A stretch of 64,000 nt of DNA from Brachyhypopomus gauderio (GCF_052324685.1 NC_135222.1:12101373-12165372), one strand, 5' to 3'; shown: positions 22,959 through 33,504, numbered from the stretch's first letter. The notes: generated from the letters alone by a model not told the origin. Translations and numbers: made by a program.

Positions 22959-23972
22959 GTCTTATGCACGAGATTTCGTATGTATCGGTCAGTTGTTGTC
23001 TGCGCACAACCCAGTTGGCGGATGGTCATGTTTTAATATCTGTCGAAATAAATCTGCAAAATGTTGAGAAGTCGTAAAGCATCGTTCAGAGACATTCATC
23101 TATATTATCGTTTTTCTCCAAACCGATTTTGTTGGCTGTCTGGTTCTAGCCTTTGGCAAACTTGTCAAAGAGATAAAATTGAAGTGCCAGTGGAAATTAG
23201 CTATCTTTTTTTAAAATTGAGAGCTTTTCTTTTGTCGAGTCATCTGTGTTCTGCAGCGAACGCTAGGTTTTTACTATGTTTTTGACATTTGGGGTCAGGA
23301 TTAAGATGGAGCTAAACCTCCTGTCTTCAGTTTCCTGTGTCATATTGTACTGATTTGATAGCTAGTCAATTTTACACTTAGCTTATTTATTTATTGCCGG
23401 TGTTGAACTTTCGTAATGTTTAGGATTGCCATGCATTGGACATTACACAATGATATACTTAAACCTGCTTATGTATTTGTCTATCTATTTATTTATCTAT
23501 TTTTACTTATTGTTGTTGTTTTCTTCCGCTTTACCCAGTGGCAGTATTGTCATAATGCTGTAATATACTGTAATGTACTACTTCATCTCAATTTATAGTA
23601 ATTTACACATATTCCATACTGTGTATACAACCTTTTTGTACTTTACGTTTACCGTTTTACCATATATCGTCTAAAGATTATACTTCTGCATCAACTGCAT
23701 TTCAAATCTGATTATTATTAAGGTGTATCTTATTTCACTTTTTAATTGTCTGTGTGTCTATCCTTCGATTTCTATAATTAGGAGATTTGTCAGTGCTCTA
23801 TTTTTGTCAACAGTGGTCAATTATTTGTACTTAAAGACACACTGAAATATATCGTTACACATAAAGATCAAGAGCTGTGGTCCCGCATGGAACACAAGCA
23901 AAGTTAAAATGACAAGGTGGAAAAAGCCACATCCTCAATGAAAAAACTTGCTACATTTATAATGTACATTAC
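22959..23972. other. No recognised gene
   Basis: AT-rich. A 74-codon frame at 23061-23285 (starting MLRSRKASFRDIHLYYRFSP) has no recognisable domain and no splice or poly(A) support nearby. Nothing else is identifiable. Confidence 0.3.
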
Positions 23973-24224
23973 TGTCAGGAATGTCAGTCACACCCATGAC
24001 CGCCAGAGGGCGCCCTCGCCAGAGTATTGATCTGCACACCTGTCTCTAATTTGCAACTCACCACACCCTACTTAAGGACTTTGTTCACAAGCCACCAGTG
24101 TGAAGTATTGCCTCCCCGAGTGTCTGTTTTTGATCCCTGCTCTGGCCTTTTGATATCCTCCTGTTTCGCCTTGCCCTTTCTGAAGACTGTTTTGGTTTTT
24201 GAATATTCACTGCCTGGTTTTTGA

Positions 24225-25047
24225 TAGTGATGGGCAAATGAAGCCTCATGAAGCAATGAAGCTTTCCAACCCTTTGCTTTGCAAAAAGGTTCATTATTCA
24301 AGGCTTCATTCATCACACACTAGTGACATCTGCTGGTGAAACTGTAACAGCCTTGTCATTCAGTTGGATCATACATTCAAAAATTTGTAAATGCAATATT
24401 GTCACAGTTTCCATCAAACTCATGTTTAGTAACAGGAGAATCAATTAAATCATACTTAATTGTCATGTTTTAATTATTAACATGATATGTAGCCAATCTA
24501 ATCCTTGACCATCAGTGGTTTTGTTGGGTTTTCTTGTATGTCATGGACTTATTTGACAATGAAGATATGTTGTACTTTACTATATTGGGAATTGAGTGTT
24601 TGTTGAGCCAGACTGAATATTTTGAGTTAGAAACTGAGTTAAAAAAACAGAATATGTTTAAAATAATCGCTTCTTGGGGGTTCTAGATCTGGTTTTTAAC
24701 ATTACAAATAAGGTTTGCCTTTTCCAATGGTTTTTAGTCTGTTTTTGATGTGTGAATCTGATGTACATCGTGATCAAACAAAAAGAATTTAGAACGTTCC
24801 AGATTTTAAATTTAAATTTAACCACCTACTACAACCCACGAAGCAACAGGGATCATAGCGCTTTTATTTTGAAAAACGATACGCAAAATGAAGCAATGAA
24901 CTGGCCGATGTAATGCGAGGCCTCGTTTGTTGCTGATCACGTGATTTTGCTCAACATGACACAAGCTCCGAAGCGGGGCTTCATCGGACACGCCCCCTTT
25001 TTACTCGGTACACACGTCGAAGCCTTGCTTCAGATGTCCCATCACTA
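24225..25047. mobile_element. hAT-type MITE inserted in the Gypsy LTR
   Basis: Ends are TAGTGATGGGC and its inverted counterpart GTCCCATCACTA. The 8-bp duplication GTTTTTGA is perfect (24217-24224 and 25048-25055). Length is 823 bp. No transposase is seen. Confidence 0.93.
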
Positions 25048-25539
25048 GTTTTTGACCCTCCCTTTTTGCCTCACCCTTTTGTGCTGCTGCCTTCCTTCTT
25101 TACGGGGTTGCCCCTTTTGGGACCACTGCTCATTGTTTCTTTATATTAAAATCAAATTATATTACACCTGCTTATGGATCCATCTCTACCCTCGGGTTCA
25201 CCACCATTAAAGAATACTTTGCCGTCACTGGATCCAGCAGGACTGTCAGTGCTCCAAACTGCAGTACTGAACCAGGGATGCATGCTAGGAGGACATGAAC
25301 AACTACTCACCAACTAATGTCCGCAGTCGATGACTTGTCTTGTACATTGCAAGGTCTCACCCTGTCTCCGGCCCAGCCAGCCATACCTCAGCTTTCACCA
25401 CCACCTGTGGTGGATCAGGAGTAATCACCTGACATCGGGAGAACTGATCAAGTGGAGTGAATATTGCTATGAGCATTGCCTACACACAGCAGTCAGAACG
25501 ACTAATATAGAAAGCCCTATCATCCAAGACACTATTTGC

Positions 25540-25653
25540 CTCCCTCCCGAGTATACTGACTACACTGACGGTTTTTGCAAAGTAAACGCTGCGAAACTGC
25601 CCCCTCATCGTTCCTCTGACTGTGTGATTGAGTTGCTGAGCAAGAGCACATAG
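25540..25653 (+). pseudogene. Gypsy reverse transcriptase N-terminal fragment
   Basis: LPPEYTDYTDGFCKVNAAKL followed by PPHRSSDCVIELLSKST then stop. This matches the block just ahead of the RT domain in fish Ty3/Gypsy Pol, where L-P-P-H-R-x-x-D-C-x-I-x-L is conserved. It is only a fragment. Confidence 0.7.
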
Positions 25654-26049
25654 TGATATGAGTTTATATACAGGTGATTTATATACAGGTGATAGACATG
25701 CAAATATATATAAACATAAATGTGAAACCCCACTGTCTTCAGGGTTGGTGGCTGTTTGATTTGACATTTGGTGTAGTGGTTATATTTTTGTTTTGGTTTT
25801 TCAGCCTTAGCCAACCTGAAGACAGTTTCTCTGCATCTTTGTGAGTCAGAAGAGAACAAAGTTTTGCTATGTTCTGGAGGTGGTGAAATTAGTTTTTGCT
25901 GAGATATTTTATGTGAGTATTAAAAGTCAACTGTGGATCAAACTGAACCCCTATATTAGTGAGGAGGAACCCCTATATAGTGAGGAGGAGAGAGTGATAA
26001 TCTGACCATCAAAAGTCAGGCATGAAAATGGGTCAGGGGTTAAAAAGGT
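25654..26049. other. No recognised feature
   Basis: AT-rich sequence. A short direct repeat, TTTATATACAGGTGAT, occurs twice near 25662-25693. Nothing else is supported. Confidence 0.4.
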
Positions 26050-26195
26050 GAGAAGACCGGGGGGCGGGGCATGTGACGTCATTGGGATACGGCGACGGGG
26101 CGTTGACATGTGGGGGGGCGTTGACATGTGACGTCATGGGGATACGGCGACAGGGGAGTGGCTGCTGGTGTACGGGGGTACAGCGACAGGTGATG
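26050..26195. repeat. GC-rich imperfect tandem repeat with CRE-like sites
   Basis: Repeated units contain GACATGTGACGTCAT and GGGATACGGCGAC. Two full TGACGTCA palindromes are present, at about 26073 and 26129. The base composition contrasts sharply with the AT-rich flanks. Confidence 0.65.
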
Positions 26196-26261
26196 CCAAA
26201 TATTACGGAGCCCGTAAGGTGACATCATGTAAAAAATATAATAACGCGTGGCCACGACTTA

Positions 26262-27247
26262 AGCCTGGTTTATACTTTCGCGAGCGACCGTAGCGCGCGG
26301 CTCCGCCCACCTCTCGCGACCCTGCGCGAGCGGTGTAGGCGTTTATACTTTCGCGAACGTCGCGAGCGTCGCTGCAGTGTTCTCCGAAACGATAGGTGGC
26401 GATAGGAGAATAAAAAACCCCTGCAAAACCGGTGAAAGAACATTTTTACCTGACCAGAGACTTTGGCTGTGTTCGAAATAGACTACTACATACTGGACAC
26501 TGCATACTGGACTCAGTGTATACTGGATACTGCATACTGGTCCTCGTAGTAGTATGCAGTACAGTTTCCAGTATGCGACAAAAGCAAAGCACACTACGGG
26601 GTCACGTGAACGTAGCGTTGCATGATGGGATGCAGTACACCACGAAGATAGCTCTGTTCGCGTACTGGAATATTTTGCGGAAGTAGTAGGTCATCTGGGT
26701 ATGTTTCGCGTACTGGAAATTTTCATTTTGGTCACATACTGCATACGACATACTGATTTGGGGCTCGATCAGTATGCCAGTAGTATGTAGTAGACTATTT
26801 CGAACACAGCCCGTATATATACACATCAGGCATCAAACGTAATTATGGCTTTGCAGTGTTGTCCGAAACGATACGTTAACAAATACGAGCCTCTTGTAAT
26901 TCCAGGACGAAACATGAGAGAACGTGAAGACGTTAAGATTGGGCGTTTTGAAAATAAACAACCATTAAATAATGTGATAAAAAAGCGAATTATTTCGATT
27001 CATTTCGAGTATATGTATAAATATTTAACTTAATTAAGTTTAACGTGCTGGGAAATATTGAAATGGACCTTTAAAGTGACGTACAAGTGCTTTAATTCCA
27101 CCTTGTATAGGTGTATGAACCCGGCAAACATGACTTTGTCCATGCGCTGAAGCGAGAGGTGCACGACCTCGCGCCCCTCGCGCACGGGCGGAGCCACAGC
27201 GATTAGTCATTTTCGCCGCTCGCGGCGCGTCAAGTATAAACCAGGCT
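26262..27247. mobile_element. Harbinger-type element nested in the outer TIR element
   Basis: Inverted ends are AGCCTGGTTTATACTT and AAGTATAAACCAGGCT, flanked by TTA at 26259-26261 and 27248-27250. The interior is rich in CGCGAGCG motifs near both ends. A short frame (starting MALQCCPKRYVNKYEPLVIP at 26845) has no known domain. It carries the 26465-26811 MITE. Confidence 0.85.
26465..26811 (-). mobile_element. Second copy of the 347-bp Harbinger MITE, inverted
   Basis: Same ends (GGCTGTGTTCGAAATAG) and internal CAGTATGCAGTATCC repeats as 22609-22955, but in the opposite orientation. The flanking trinucleotides do not match, so its own TTA duplication has decayed or it arrived by another route. 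Confidence 0.88.
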
Positions 27248-27481
27248 TTACTGCGTGCGAACGAGATAATTAACGCGTGCGAACAAGATAATTAAGTATT
27301 ACTTTATATAAAGCCAGGTTTACCTTCCTTGGGCAGTCAGTTCGCGAACATCCCTGGCATCTGCTTGCTTTGCTGTGAAAAAATAAACTTTGTTGCCGCG
27401 TGTGAAAGGCGACATTAGTATCTCGTTTCCACGCATTATTATTTTTTTACATGATGTCACCTTACGGGCTCCGTAAAATAT

Positions 27482-27845
27482 TGTAGCGTCGGCCCAATGG
27501 GGGACGGCACTACTTTCCCATGAGCCCCTGCGGCTCCGGTTTTGGTTCATGTTATATGTAATGCTATGATGTGTGTTATTGATTATGTATCTGATTATGT
27601 GTGTGTTATGTAGTTTAAGCCACCCTGTATTAGTTTATGTAGTTGTGCATTGTCTGAATCAACCTGCCATGTGTGTGTGATGTTACTGTGCTAATGACCT
27701 GCCCTCATGTTTCATGTCTTATTTGAGTTTGTTCCACGTGATCATTCCCCAACAGTCTGATTGCGATTGATAGGTATTTGAATAAAACCAGCCTGTTTTG
27801 TCAAATGGATCGGTTTACTGTCTCTCCTTCCTGTACCACGCCACA
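27482..27845 (+). repeat. Candidate solo LTR
   Basis: A 364-bp segment starting TGTAGCGTCGG and ending CCACGCCACA, flanked by ATAT on both sides (27478-27481 and 27846-27849). An AATAAA signal lies at about 27781 near the 3' end, as expected for an LTR. No internal retroelement sequence is attached. The flanks are AT-rich, so a 4-bp match is modest evidence. Confidence 0.45.
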
Positions 27846-28367
27846 ATATAGGGAAATCCATAAAAAAACATTTTTTTGACTGTCTTGTCTTCAATGTATG
27901 GAGCCAGATCATAAACGCGAGAAGCCGCTTTCGCCATTCCAGATGGCTCAGTCAAAACCATTACATCTTAATAAACCAATAAATACAACAGCGGCGAAAA
28001 TGAGTGTAAAAATACCAGGGTTCACGTGTTTTAATTTTCTAACATGGGCTAAAGCACAGGGTAGACTCAAACGACAAGAGTTTACAACTTCATCTTCAAC
28101 CTTTTCAGCCCTGGCGCGAATGTTATCACACGTCCCTATATTCAACAGTTACAACTACAGACACATTAGAAAAAAAATCTTGTTTCTTATTTTATGTCAC
28201 CGTTAACTACACGGGGTTGACGCGAACTTAATAGGCCCATCTATCTACCTATTTATCACAAGAGCTTGAGGCTCTGACAGTATTCAACGCTGTAGCGAAC
28301 GGCAGTAACTTTGTTTTACCGCAAAATATGAAAACGATTGATACCATTAATAACCCAATTAAATCCA
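27846..28367. other. No recognised gene; one 102-codon frame
   Basis: A frame at 27898-28206 (starting MEPDHKREKPLSPFQMAQSK) shows no known domain and no coding context. Left unassigned. Confidence 0.3.
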
Positions 28368-28520
28368 CTGGTAAATGTACGATCTGGTAAATGTAGTGGT
28401 AAATGTACGATCTGGTAAATGTAGTGGTAAATGTATGATGTGGTAAATGTAGTGGTAAATGTACGATCTGGTAAATGTAGTGGTAAATGTACGATCTGGT
28501 AAATGTAGTGGTAAATGTTC
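28368..28520. repeat. 28-bp minisatellite, about 5 units
   Basis: The unit GGTAAATGTACGATCTGG plus TAAATGTAGT is repeated with very few changes (for example ATGATG for ACGATC in one copy). The final unit degrades to GTAAATGTTCGC. Confidence 0.9.
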
Positions 28521-28911
28521 GCTCTTCTGCCTTGTCCCCGGTGTAGCACTAGGTCCTGCTTCTCGTCCCGCTTAGCAGTAAATGAATAACATGAATGAAG
28601 AACGTTCGTATGATTGAAACGCTATTTGGCCTCTATGAAGGTTCGGGGCGGAAACTGCTGGCCACGGTGTCATTGAAATTGCCGATTTCGGAAGTGCTCT
28701 GTTTGCTTATTAAGTCAATATGATAATTAAAATATATACATATAATCTCCCGACCCCCCCAACAAAAAACTCATCGGATCTACACGATTCACGTAGGTCA
28801 CCCTTTTCAACTTCAAAACGGCGAATTTCGCCGAAAGGTGACAGATTTTCATGCCTGAAAAGTAAACTGGGGTATGGAGGAGGAACGAACTTGATGAGGG
28901 GTACCAATAAG
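28521..28911. other. No recognised feature
   Basis: Single-copy-looking sequence, with no ORF or repeat structure I can name. Confidence 0.35.
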
Positions 28912-29127
28912 CAGTGGCGGAGCTAGACTTCTATCCTTGGGGTGCCAACAGGACTGAGTGCCCCGAACCCACGACGATGGGCGGATCCGACGCGCTCAGT
29001 CCTGCGTCTGGAAGGTGACCGCCCTTGGTGAGGCGTCCGCCACGGACCGCCTAGAACACCCTCCCTGGGAACACAGGGGAAAAGACGTTAGACAACGACA
29101 CGGTCACAAACACACAAACAGGCACGC

Positions 29128-30646
29128 TCACACACAGACACAAACGGGAAGAGGGGGTTTGGTACACATACGGGCAGACTTACAATTACAGGCACACACA
29201 CACACAACAGGCGCCAAGCTATGCGCCAGGAGTAGGGCGATAAGGGGTGAGAGATCAGGAGCTGCAGGTGCTGCAGTGAACGGTCCTCCTCCAGCCTTTG
29301 CTGCAAATCCTGCGCCCGGTGCAGGGCGGCTGGCGGACGCGCCGGGTGCAGCGAGGCTGGCGGACGCGCCAGGTGCAGCGAGGCTGGCGGATGCGCCGGG
29401 TGCAGCGCGACTGGCGGACGCGCCGGGTGCAGCGCGACTGGCGGACGCGACGGGTGCAGCGCAACTGGCAGACGCGCCGGGTGCAGTGCGACTGGCGGAC
29501 GCGCCGGGTGCAGCGCGACTGGCGGACTCTCCCCCCAGCTGGCTGTATGGCAAGCCCACCTCGCTCCACGACCGTCCTCTGGAGTTGACCGAGGGCTCGT
29601 CCACCTCCATCTCCTCCACCTCGCTGCCCCGGCTCCAACTCATGGGCTGCTCTGGGCTGCCACCCCGAGAGCAGTCCATCCTCTCTCCTCCGGAGCGATC
29701 AGAGGACGCACTCCACCTCCCCTTCACAGTCCCAACAGAACACTCAGAGGGGGCTGAGCGGACTGCCCTCCTCCTCTGAGTAAAGTTCATTGTCCGTGCA
29801 CTCGGAAACGCCCGAGCGCACGGACAGAGGACGATCTTCCTCCTCAAGCCCTTCCTCCTCCTCATGTAGTCCGAGGGGTATGCGGAGCGCTCCGACGGCG
29901 GGTAGTCTTCGTCTTCGTCCTCCTCCCCCTCCTCTACGATGGAAGAGGGACCTACGGGCGGAGGGAGGTAGTCCTCTTCCTCGGACTCCTCCTCCTCTGC
30001 CCCGTAGTCAATTGTGGATGCGTCGTCCAGCGACGGAGGGTAGGCCTCCTCCCCTTCCCCACCGTAGTTAACGGTGGAGGCATCGCATAGCGACGGAGGG
30101 TATGCCTCCTCTTCGTCCTGCTCCTCCTCGGAGTCCCCCTCCCCAAACTCGTTCTCCGGGGTGGACTCGATAGCACCGTAGACGCAGGAGTCCACCCTCA
30201 GAGGCGAGAGGGCGCGTGCTGGAGGGGGGCGTCGCTGGCGCTCACGCCAAATCCGCACCGCACCCTCACGGAGCTCCTCTGCCAACTCAGGGTCCTGCGT
30301 CCCCCGTGCCGCGGCCAGCTGGAACGCGCAGACGGGATCCTGCTCCAGCTGTTCCTGCGTGGGCAAAGCCTCCTGGCACGAGGAAGAGCCCACTTCTCGA
30401 CCAGGGGGGTCTTCCTCCTGCTCGAGGATGCCCAGGGGTGATAGCTCCCGAGAAGGAGAGGGGTGCCTCTCTACCCACACCCGTGCAGCTGTCCGGCGGT
30501 ATTCTTCTGCCAGCTCGGGTATGGAGGTCTCCCGAGCCGCGCACAGCAGGTACGAACACTCGGGGTCCAGCATCAGCTGCGCCAGAGTCGGCGGGGCTTT
30601 GCGGCGCTGAGGAGATGGAAAAGAGCTTTGACTTATAGCCTGGCAT
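29128..30646 (-). pseudogene. Modular protein ORF of the non-autonomous LTR element (copy 1)
   Basis: Starts MPGYKSKLF at 30646; a small frameshift near 30600 moves the sense into a frame that stays open to 29128. Order of parts: a short basic start; two related units of about 55 residues (TLAQLMLDPECSYLLCAARE … ELAEEYRRTAARVWVERHPS and EQLEQDPVCAFQLAAARGTQ … ELREGAVRIWRERQ); acidic repeats such as EEAYPPSLCDASTVNYGGEG; an Arg/Ser-rich patch; about nine decapeptides of the form SASRAAPGA; and a C-terminal PDLSPLIALLLA segment. It matches no Gag or Pol domain I know. Its position directly after the primer site is where Gag would sit. Its function is unknown. Confidence 0.65.
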
Positions 30647-30676
30647 TTTTCTCGTGTCTCTGATGGCTCGTCGTTC

Positions 30677-31014
30677 TGTGATGCGCGGGCAGGGTGAAGG
30701 ACGAGACATAGAATCCTTCCTTCTTGACTGACGTCACTTTTATTTTCAACAATGATTGCGCAATAGCGCACGGATAACAAACACACTCACACAGCAACGT
30801 GTAGACTTTAGACAACGACGAGCACAGGACACTGTGCGAACGCACATTAAATAGACAAACCACATTAGCCCCAAGTGATTACGAGACGATTCACAGGTGA
30901 GACAGATTATCACACGACATAACCATAACCTCGGAGATCCACTGATGCAGACAAAGCACGTGGACAACGTTAACACACGCCCAAAAGGGAGGGACCGGGG
31001 TCCTCAACGTGACA
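30677..31014 (-). repeat. 5' LTR of copy 1
   Basis: 338 bp beginning TGTCACGTTGAGGACC on the minus strand and ending with CATCACA. It has a TATTTAA box (plus coordinates 30847-30853) and, 30 nt downstream, GCTCGTCGTT (30814-30823). An AATAAA lies further on. It is clearly diverged from the 56566/58642 LTRs but homologous along its length. Confidence 0.85.
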
Positions 31015-31126
31015 CTAATGAGCAAGCCAAAGGCGACAGTGGCAAGGAATAGGAAGAAACCTTGGGAGGACCAAGACTCAAAAGGGAACCCATCCTCCAT
31101 TGGGCGGCCCGTTAACACACAAATTA

Positions 31127-31158
<32 letters not shown>
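31015..31158 (-). mobile_element. LINE 3' tail fragment and adjacent A-run
   Basis: The minus strand carries CCCTTTTGAGTCTTGGTCCT and CTTGCCACTGTCGCC, the same fish LINE tail as at 5830-6180. A 31-base A run on the plus strand lies at 31128-31158. Confidence 0.55.
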
Positions 31159-31160
<2 letters not shown>

Positions 31161-31734
31161 ATACAGATGAATACACAAGCCACAAATAAATCACACAATC
31201 AGGCTAAGTATAAGGTAACTAGAATGAAAGTTCTGGGTGTTGATATTGTCAATGTAAATGTCTTGTGATGAACGCCAGGTTTTCATTCCATGTCGGAGCG
31301 ATGATACTGGTATTGTAGGCTCCGACTGCAGTGTTACTCCCCAGGTGAACCTCGGAGAAGAAAGATATGTGATGTGTTAAATATGTAACAGATTATTCAA
31401 AGGCCAAACAGGGGTTCTTCGTTCAGGAAAGTTGCACTCTTTGGGTTCAAAGACTGCATCCCTTACATAATCTCACAACTTTTCTTTGAAAAATGCCTCT
31501 TCAGTTCAGTTATGAGACAGTAAATCACCTGATAGAACCTATCATGCCTACCACTTGGTCCTTTTGGAGGAGAAAACATGGTACTGGACACAGCTGGGGA
31601 GTGGTCAGTTGCATCTCCTGGCTCTGGATCATCATCATCATCCTGGTCAGAGGCAGATCTGTGTCCCCCCTCAATGAAGCTACATTGTAAATAAATATTT
31701 TAAAACAAAATAAATATTAATCCATAATTAAAAA

Positions 31735-31994
31735 AAACACATGCTCTCATTAAATCGAAATTCTGAAGATTCAATAAAATCAATTACTGAACTAAGAATG
31801 TGACTACTTCTGCAATTACTCTGACCTGGTGATGGAGAGCTGGGTTGTATTTCACACTGACTCTCCCTAGTCCCAGGGTGGAAGCTGTCAGGACTGCTGA
31901 TGCCAGGGTTGATTTCTGTCTTTGCGTGATCTGTGCCTGACTTGCGTCTCTTTACAAAGAAGTCGAATATCTCCCCCTGTCTTTTCATTCTCAA
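31735..31994 (-). pseudogene. hAT-type transposase N-terminal fragment
   Basis: Starts MRMKRQGEIFDFFVKRRKSG, the usual start of fish hAT transposases of the TTF/ZMYM-like kind, followed by a Ser/Pro-rich stretch ending at 31735. The zinc finger and catalytic core are absent. It probably belongs to the host hAT at 28912-35116. Confidence 0.5.
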
Positions 31995-32506
31995 CTCACC
32001 CTATGCAAAAATAAGCCGTCGTGTTACTTCTGGCATATCTTACAATCCAAATATACTAAATAGGAAAGCTGCTTTCAGCATTCCCTCGATCATTGAGTGA
32101 CAGTGAATCACTGTTTTTGAAAGACGACTGCTAACGTGCGTTTGTCCAATCTGTAGTCACATTTTCAAAACTCCAAACACAGTGAACACAACATCAGTTT
32201 TCAGTGGCTATACTATTAGTTCAATTCATGTTGTTATGGCACAAAATGCAGTCATTTTACATGTTTTTATAATGCTTAAATTTTCTGTACACACAAGGTT
32301 ATCCAATAACAAAATTCTGGATCGTTTTGAAAAAAAAAATGAAAAACCTAAGGTTCAAAACCTTAAATATCGTATAAAATGCCAAGTTCTGCAAAAACAA
32401 AGGCAGCTGAAAAGTTATTACTGTTGTACACATTTTTTGCACATATAGATAAATAAAGTATAGTATAAAATATATATATATATATTTATAAAAAGTATAA
32501 AATAAA

Positions 32507-33050
32507 ATGAAGTACAGTAATGTACCGGGTCAGAGAGGAGCAAATATAACAATTTGTCCTGCAATCTCAAGTGCTGGTTTGGTGCTTCACAAATGCCAGA
32601 TTGGTCCCTATAACAGTGACCTCCTTCTTTCGTTTTTGAATGAACTCTACCAACAACTGGTTCCAGAAGCAGAAAGGGAACAGGTGAGAGGAAACACGAG
32701 GACATTTGTGATGGGACGATGTAGCATTTTGTCATTCTCATGTCATCACAAACTGGTTTATAGACCATCCAAGAGTGATGTCCCTTTTCCTCCCACCCTA
32801 CTTGCCTTTACTCAACCCCACTAAAGAACTTTTTTCAGTCTGGAGGTGGAAGGTGTATGATCATCGGCCCCATGACCAAATGTCCCTGCTGCATGAAATG
32901 GATCCCGGCTGCAGAGACATTTCAGCTGAAGACTGTCAGAGGTGAATAAGACATACCAAGCTTTTCTTTCCCAGGTGCATGGCAAGGGCCAACATCAGAT
33001 GTGATGTGGATGAAAACATGTGGACAACTGCTGAAGGCCGTTTAGATTAG
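32507..33050 (+). pseudogene. IS630/Tc1-like DDE transposase fragment
   Basis: The plus strand reads GANITICPAISSAGLVLHKC, then a block ending FLNELYQQLVPEAE. After a frame change comes a TNWFIDHPRVMSLFLPPYLP-like block, then WRWKVYDHRPHDQMSLLHEM and RANIRCDVDENMWTTAEGR. This is the C-terminal DDE_3-type catalytic region of an IS630/Tc1-related family common in fish. Frame changes and loss of the N-terminal half make it dead. TACTGTAAAAT-type repeats downstream to about 33960 also fit this family's 3' flank. Confidence 0.55.
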
Positions 33051-33306
33051 ACCTAACAAGACTGTTCAGTTTTGTATTCTGTTTTTCCCCTTTGTGTGGC
33101 GTTTTTTGTATATGTTTATTTTTACACATATGGGACTACGGCTAATTATGTTTACAATTACGATAATTATTTTTTGGGTTAGTCCACAATTTACAGTAAT
33201 GTCCCTAATACAGTAAAATATACCCTTTACTGCAAAACTGTTACTGACTCCTTTTTTGTCTAATCTACATTCCATATAGTACCTAACAGTAAATATCACT
33301 CATTGT

Positions 33307-33504
33307 CAGGGGCGAGGCTAGGGTATTTTTAGTGGTGCTAGAGCACCACCGTGAGGTTGCTCAGCACCCCCTGGCTCAACACATTTTTTAAATATTATAT
33401 TATGCAAAAAACTTGCTCTGCACCTGCGCAATACTTTGGTATTGTGCCTCTGTGAGCACTGGGGGCTGGGCACCCCTAAAGACCAGATCCTAAAATCGCC
33501 CCTG
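33307..33504. mobile_element. hAT-type MITE, 198 bp
   Basis: Ends are CAGGGGCGAGG and the inverted AATCGCCCCTG. The 8-bp duplication CTCATTGT is perfect (33299-33306 and 33505-33512). Confidence 0.93.

Larger units (their letters stand above)
23973..25653 (+). mobile_element. Ty3/Gypsy LTR retrotransposon relic (LTR, gag start, RT piece)
   Basis: An LTR-like segment begins TGTCAGGAATGTCAG and ends at about 25211 (length about 408 bp once the hAT insertion is removed). GAATACTTTGCC (25212-25223) follows at the PBS position. Next comes a Gag N-terminal frame with DPAGLSVLQTAVLNQG and GGHEQLLTN, then a jump to an RT-start peptide. There is no 3' LTR. The LTR has a TATA-like TACTTAAGG near 24067. 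Most of the element is deleted. Confidence 0.65.
26199..27481. mobile_element. Outer TIR element hosting a nested Harbinger element
   Basis: The left terminal region (ATTACGGAGCCCGTAAGGTG then ACATCATGTAAAAAA) is repeated inverted at the right (TTTTTTACATGATGTCACCT then TACGGGCTCCGTAAAATAT). The terminal box TTACGGAGCCCGTAA is itself an imperfect palindrome. The superfamily is not assigned and the target duplication is not resolved. The solo LTR directly following may have displaced it. Confidence 0.65.
28937..31014 (-). mobile_element. Non-autonomous LTR retrotransposon, copy 1 (3' truncated)
   Basis: A diverged relative of the complete element at 56566-58978 in the same (minus) orientation. 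It keeps its 5' LTR (30677-31014), the primer site (GCTCGTCGTT on plus, 30666-30675) and a long repeat-rich ORF. It stops at GGGGTGCCAACAGGACTGAG, 35 bases short of the other copy's 3' LTR boundary. The polypurine tract and 3' LTR are missing. The break abuts the left end of the host hAT. Confidence 0.85.

Noticed and set aside
23061-23285. 74-codon plus-strand ORF upstream of DYNLT2B as a divergent gene
   Set aside because: No domain, no splice or poly(A) evidence, and 1.3 kb away from the DYNLT2B start.
27898-28206. 102-codon ORF MEPDHKREKPLSPF… as a gene
   Set aside because: No recognisable domain or conserved feature; opposite strand is equally open.
28368-28520. CRISPR-like regular repeat
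   Set aside because: Units are contiguous with no unique spacers; this is a eukaryotic minisatellite.
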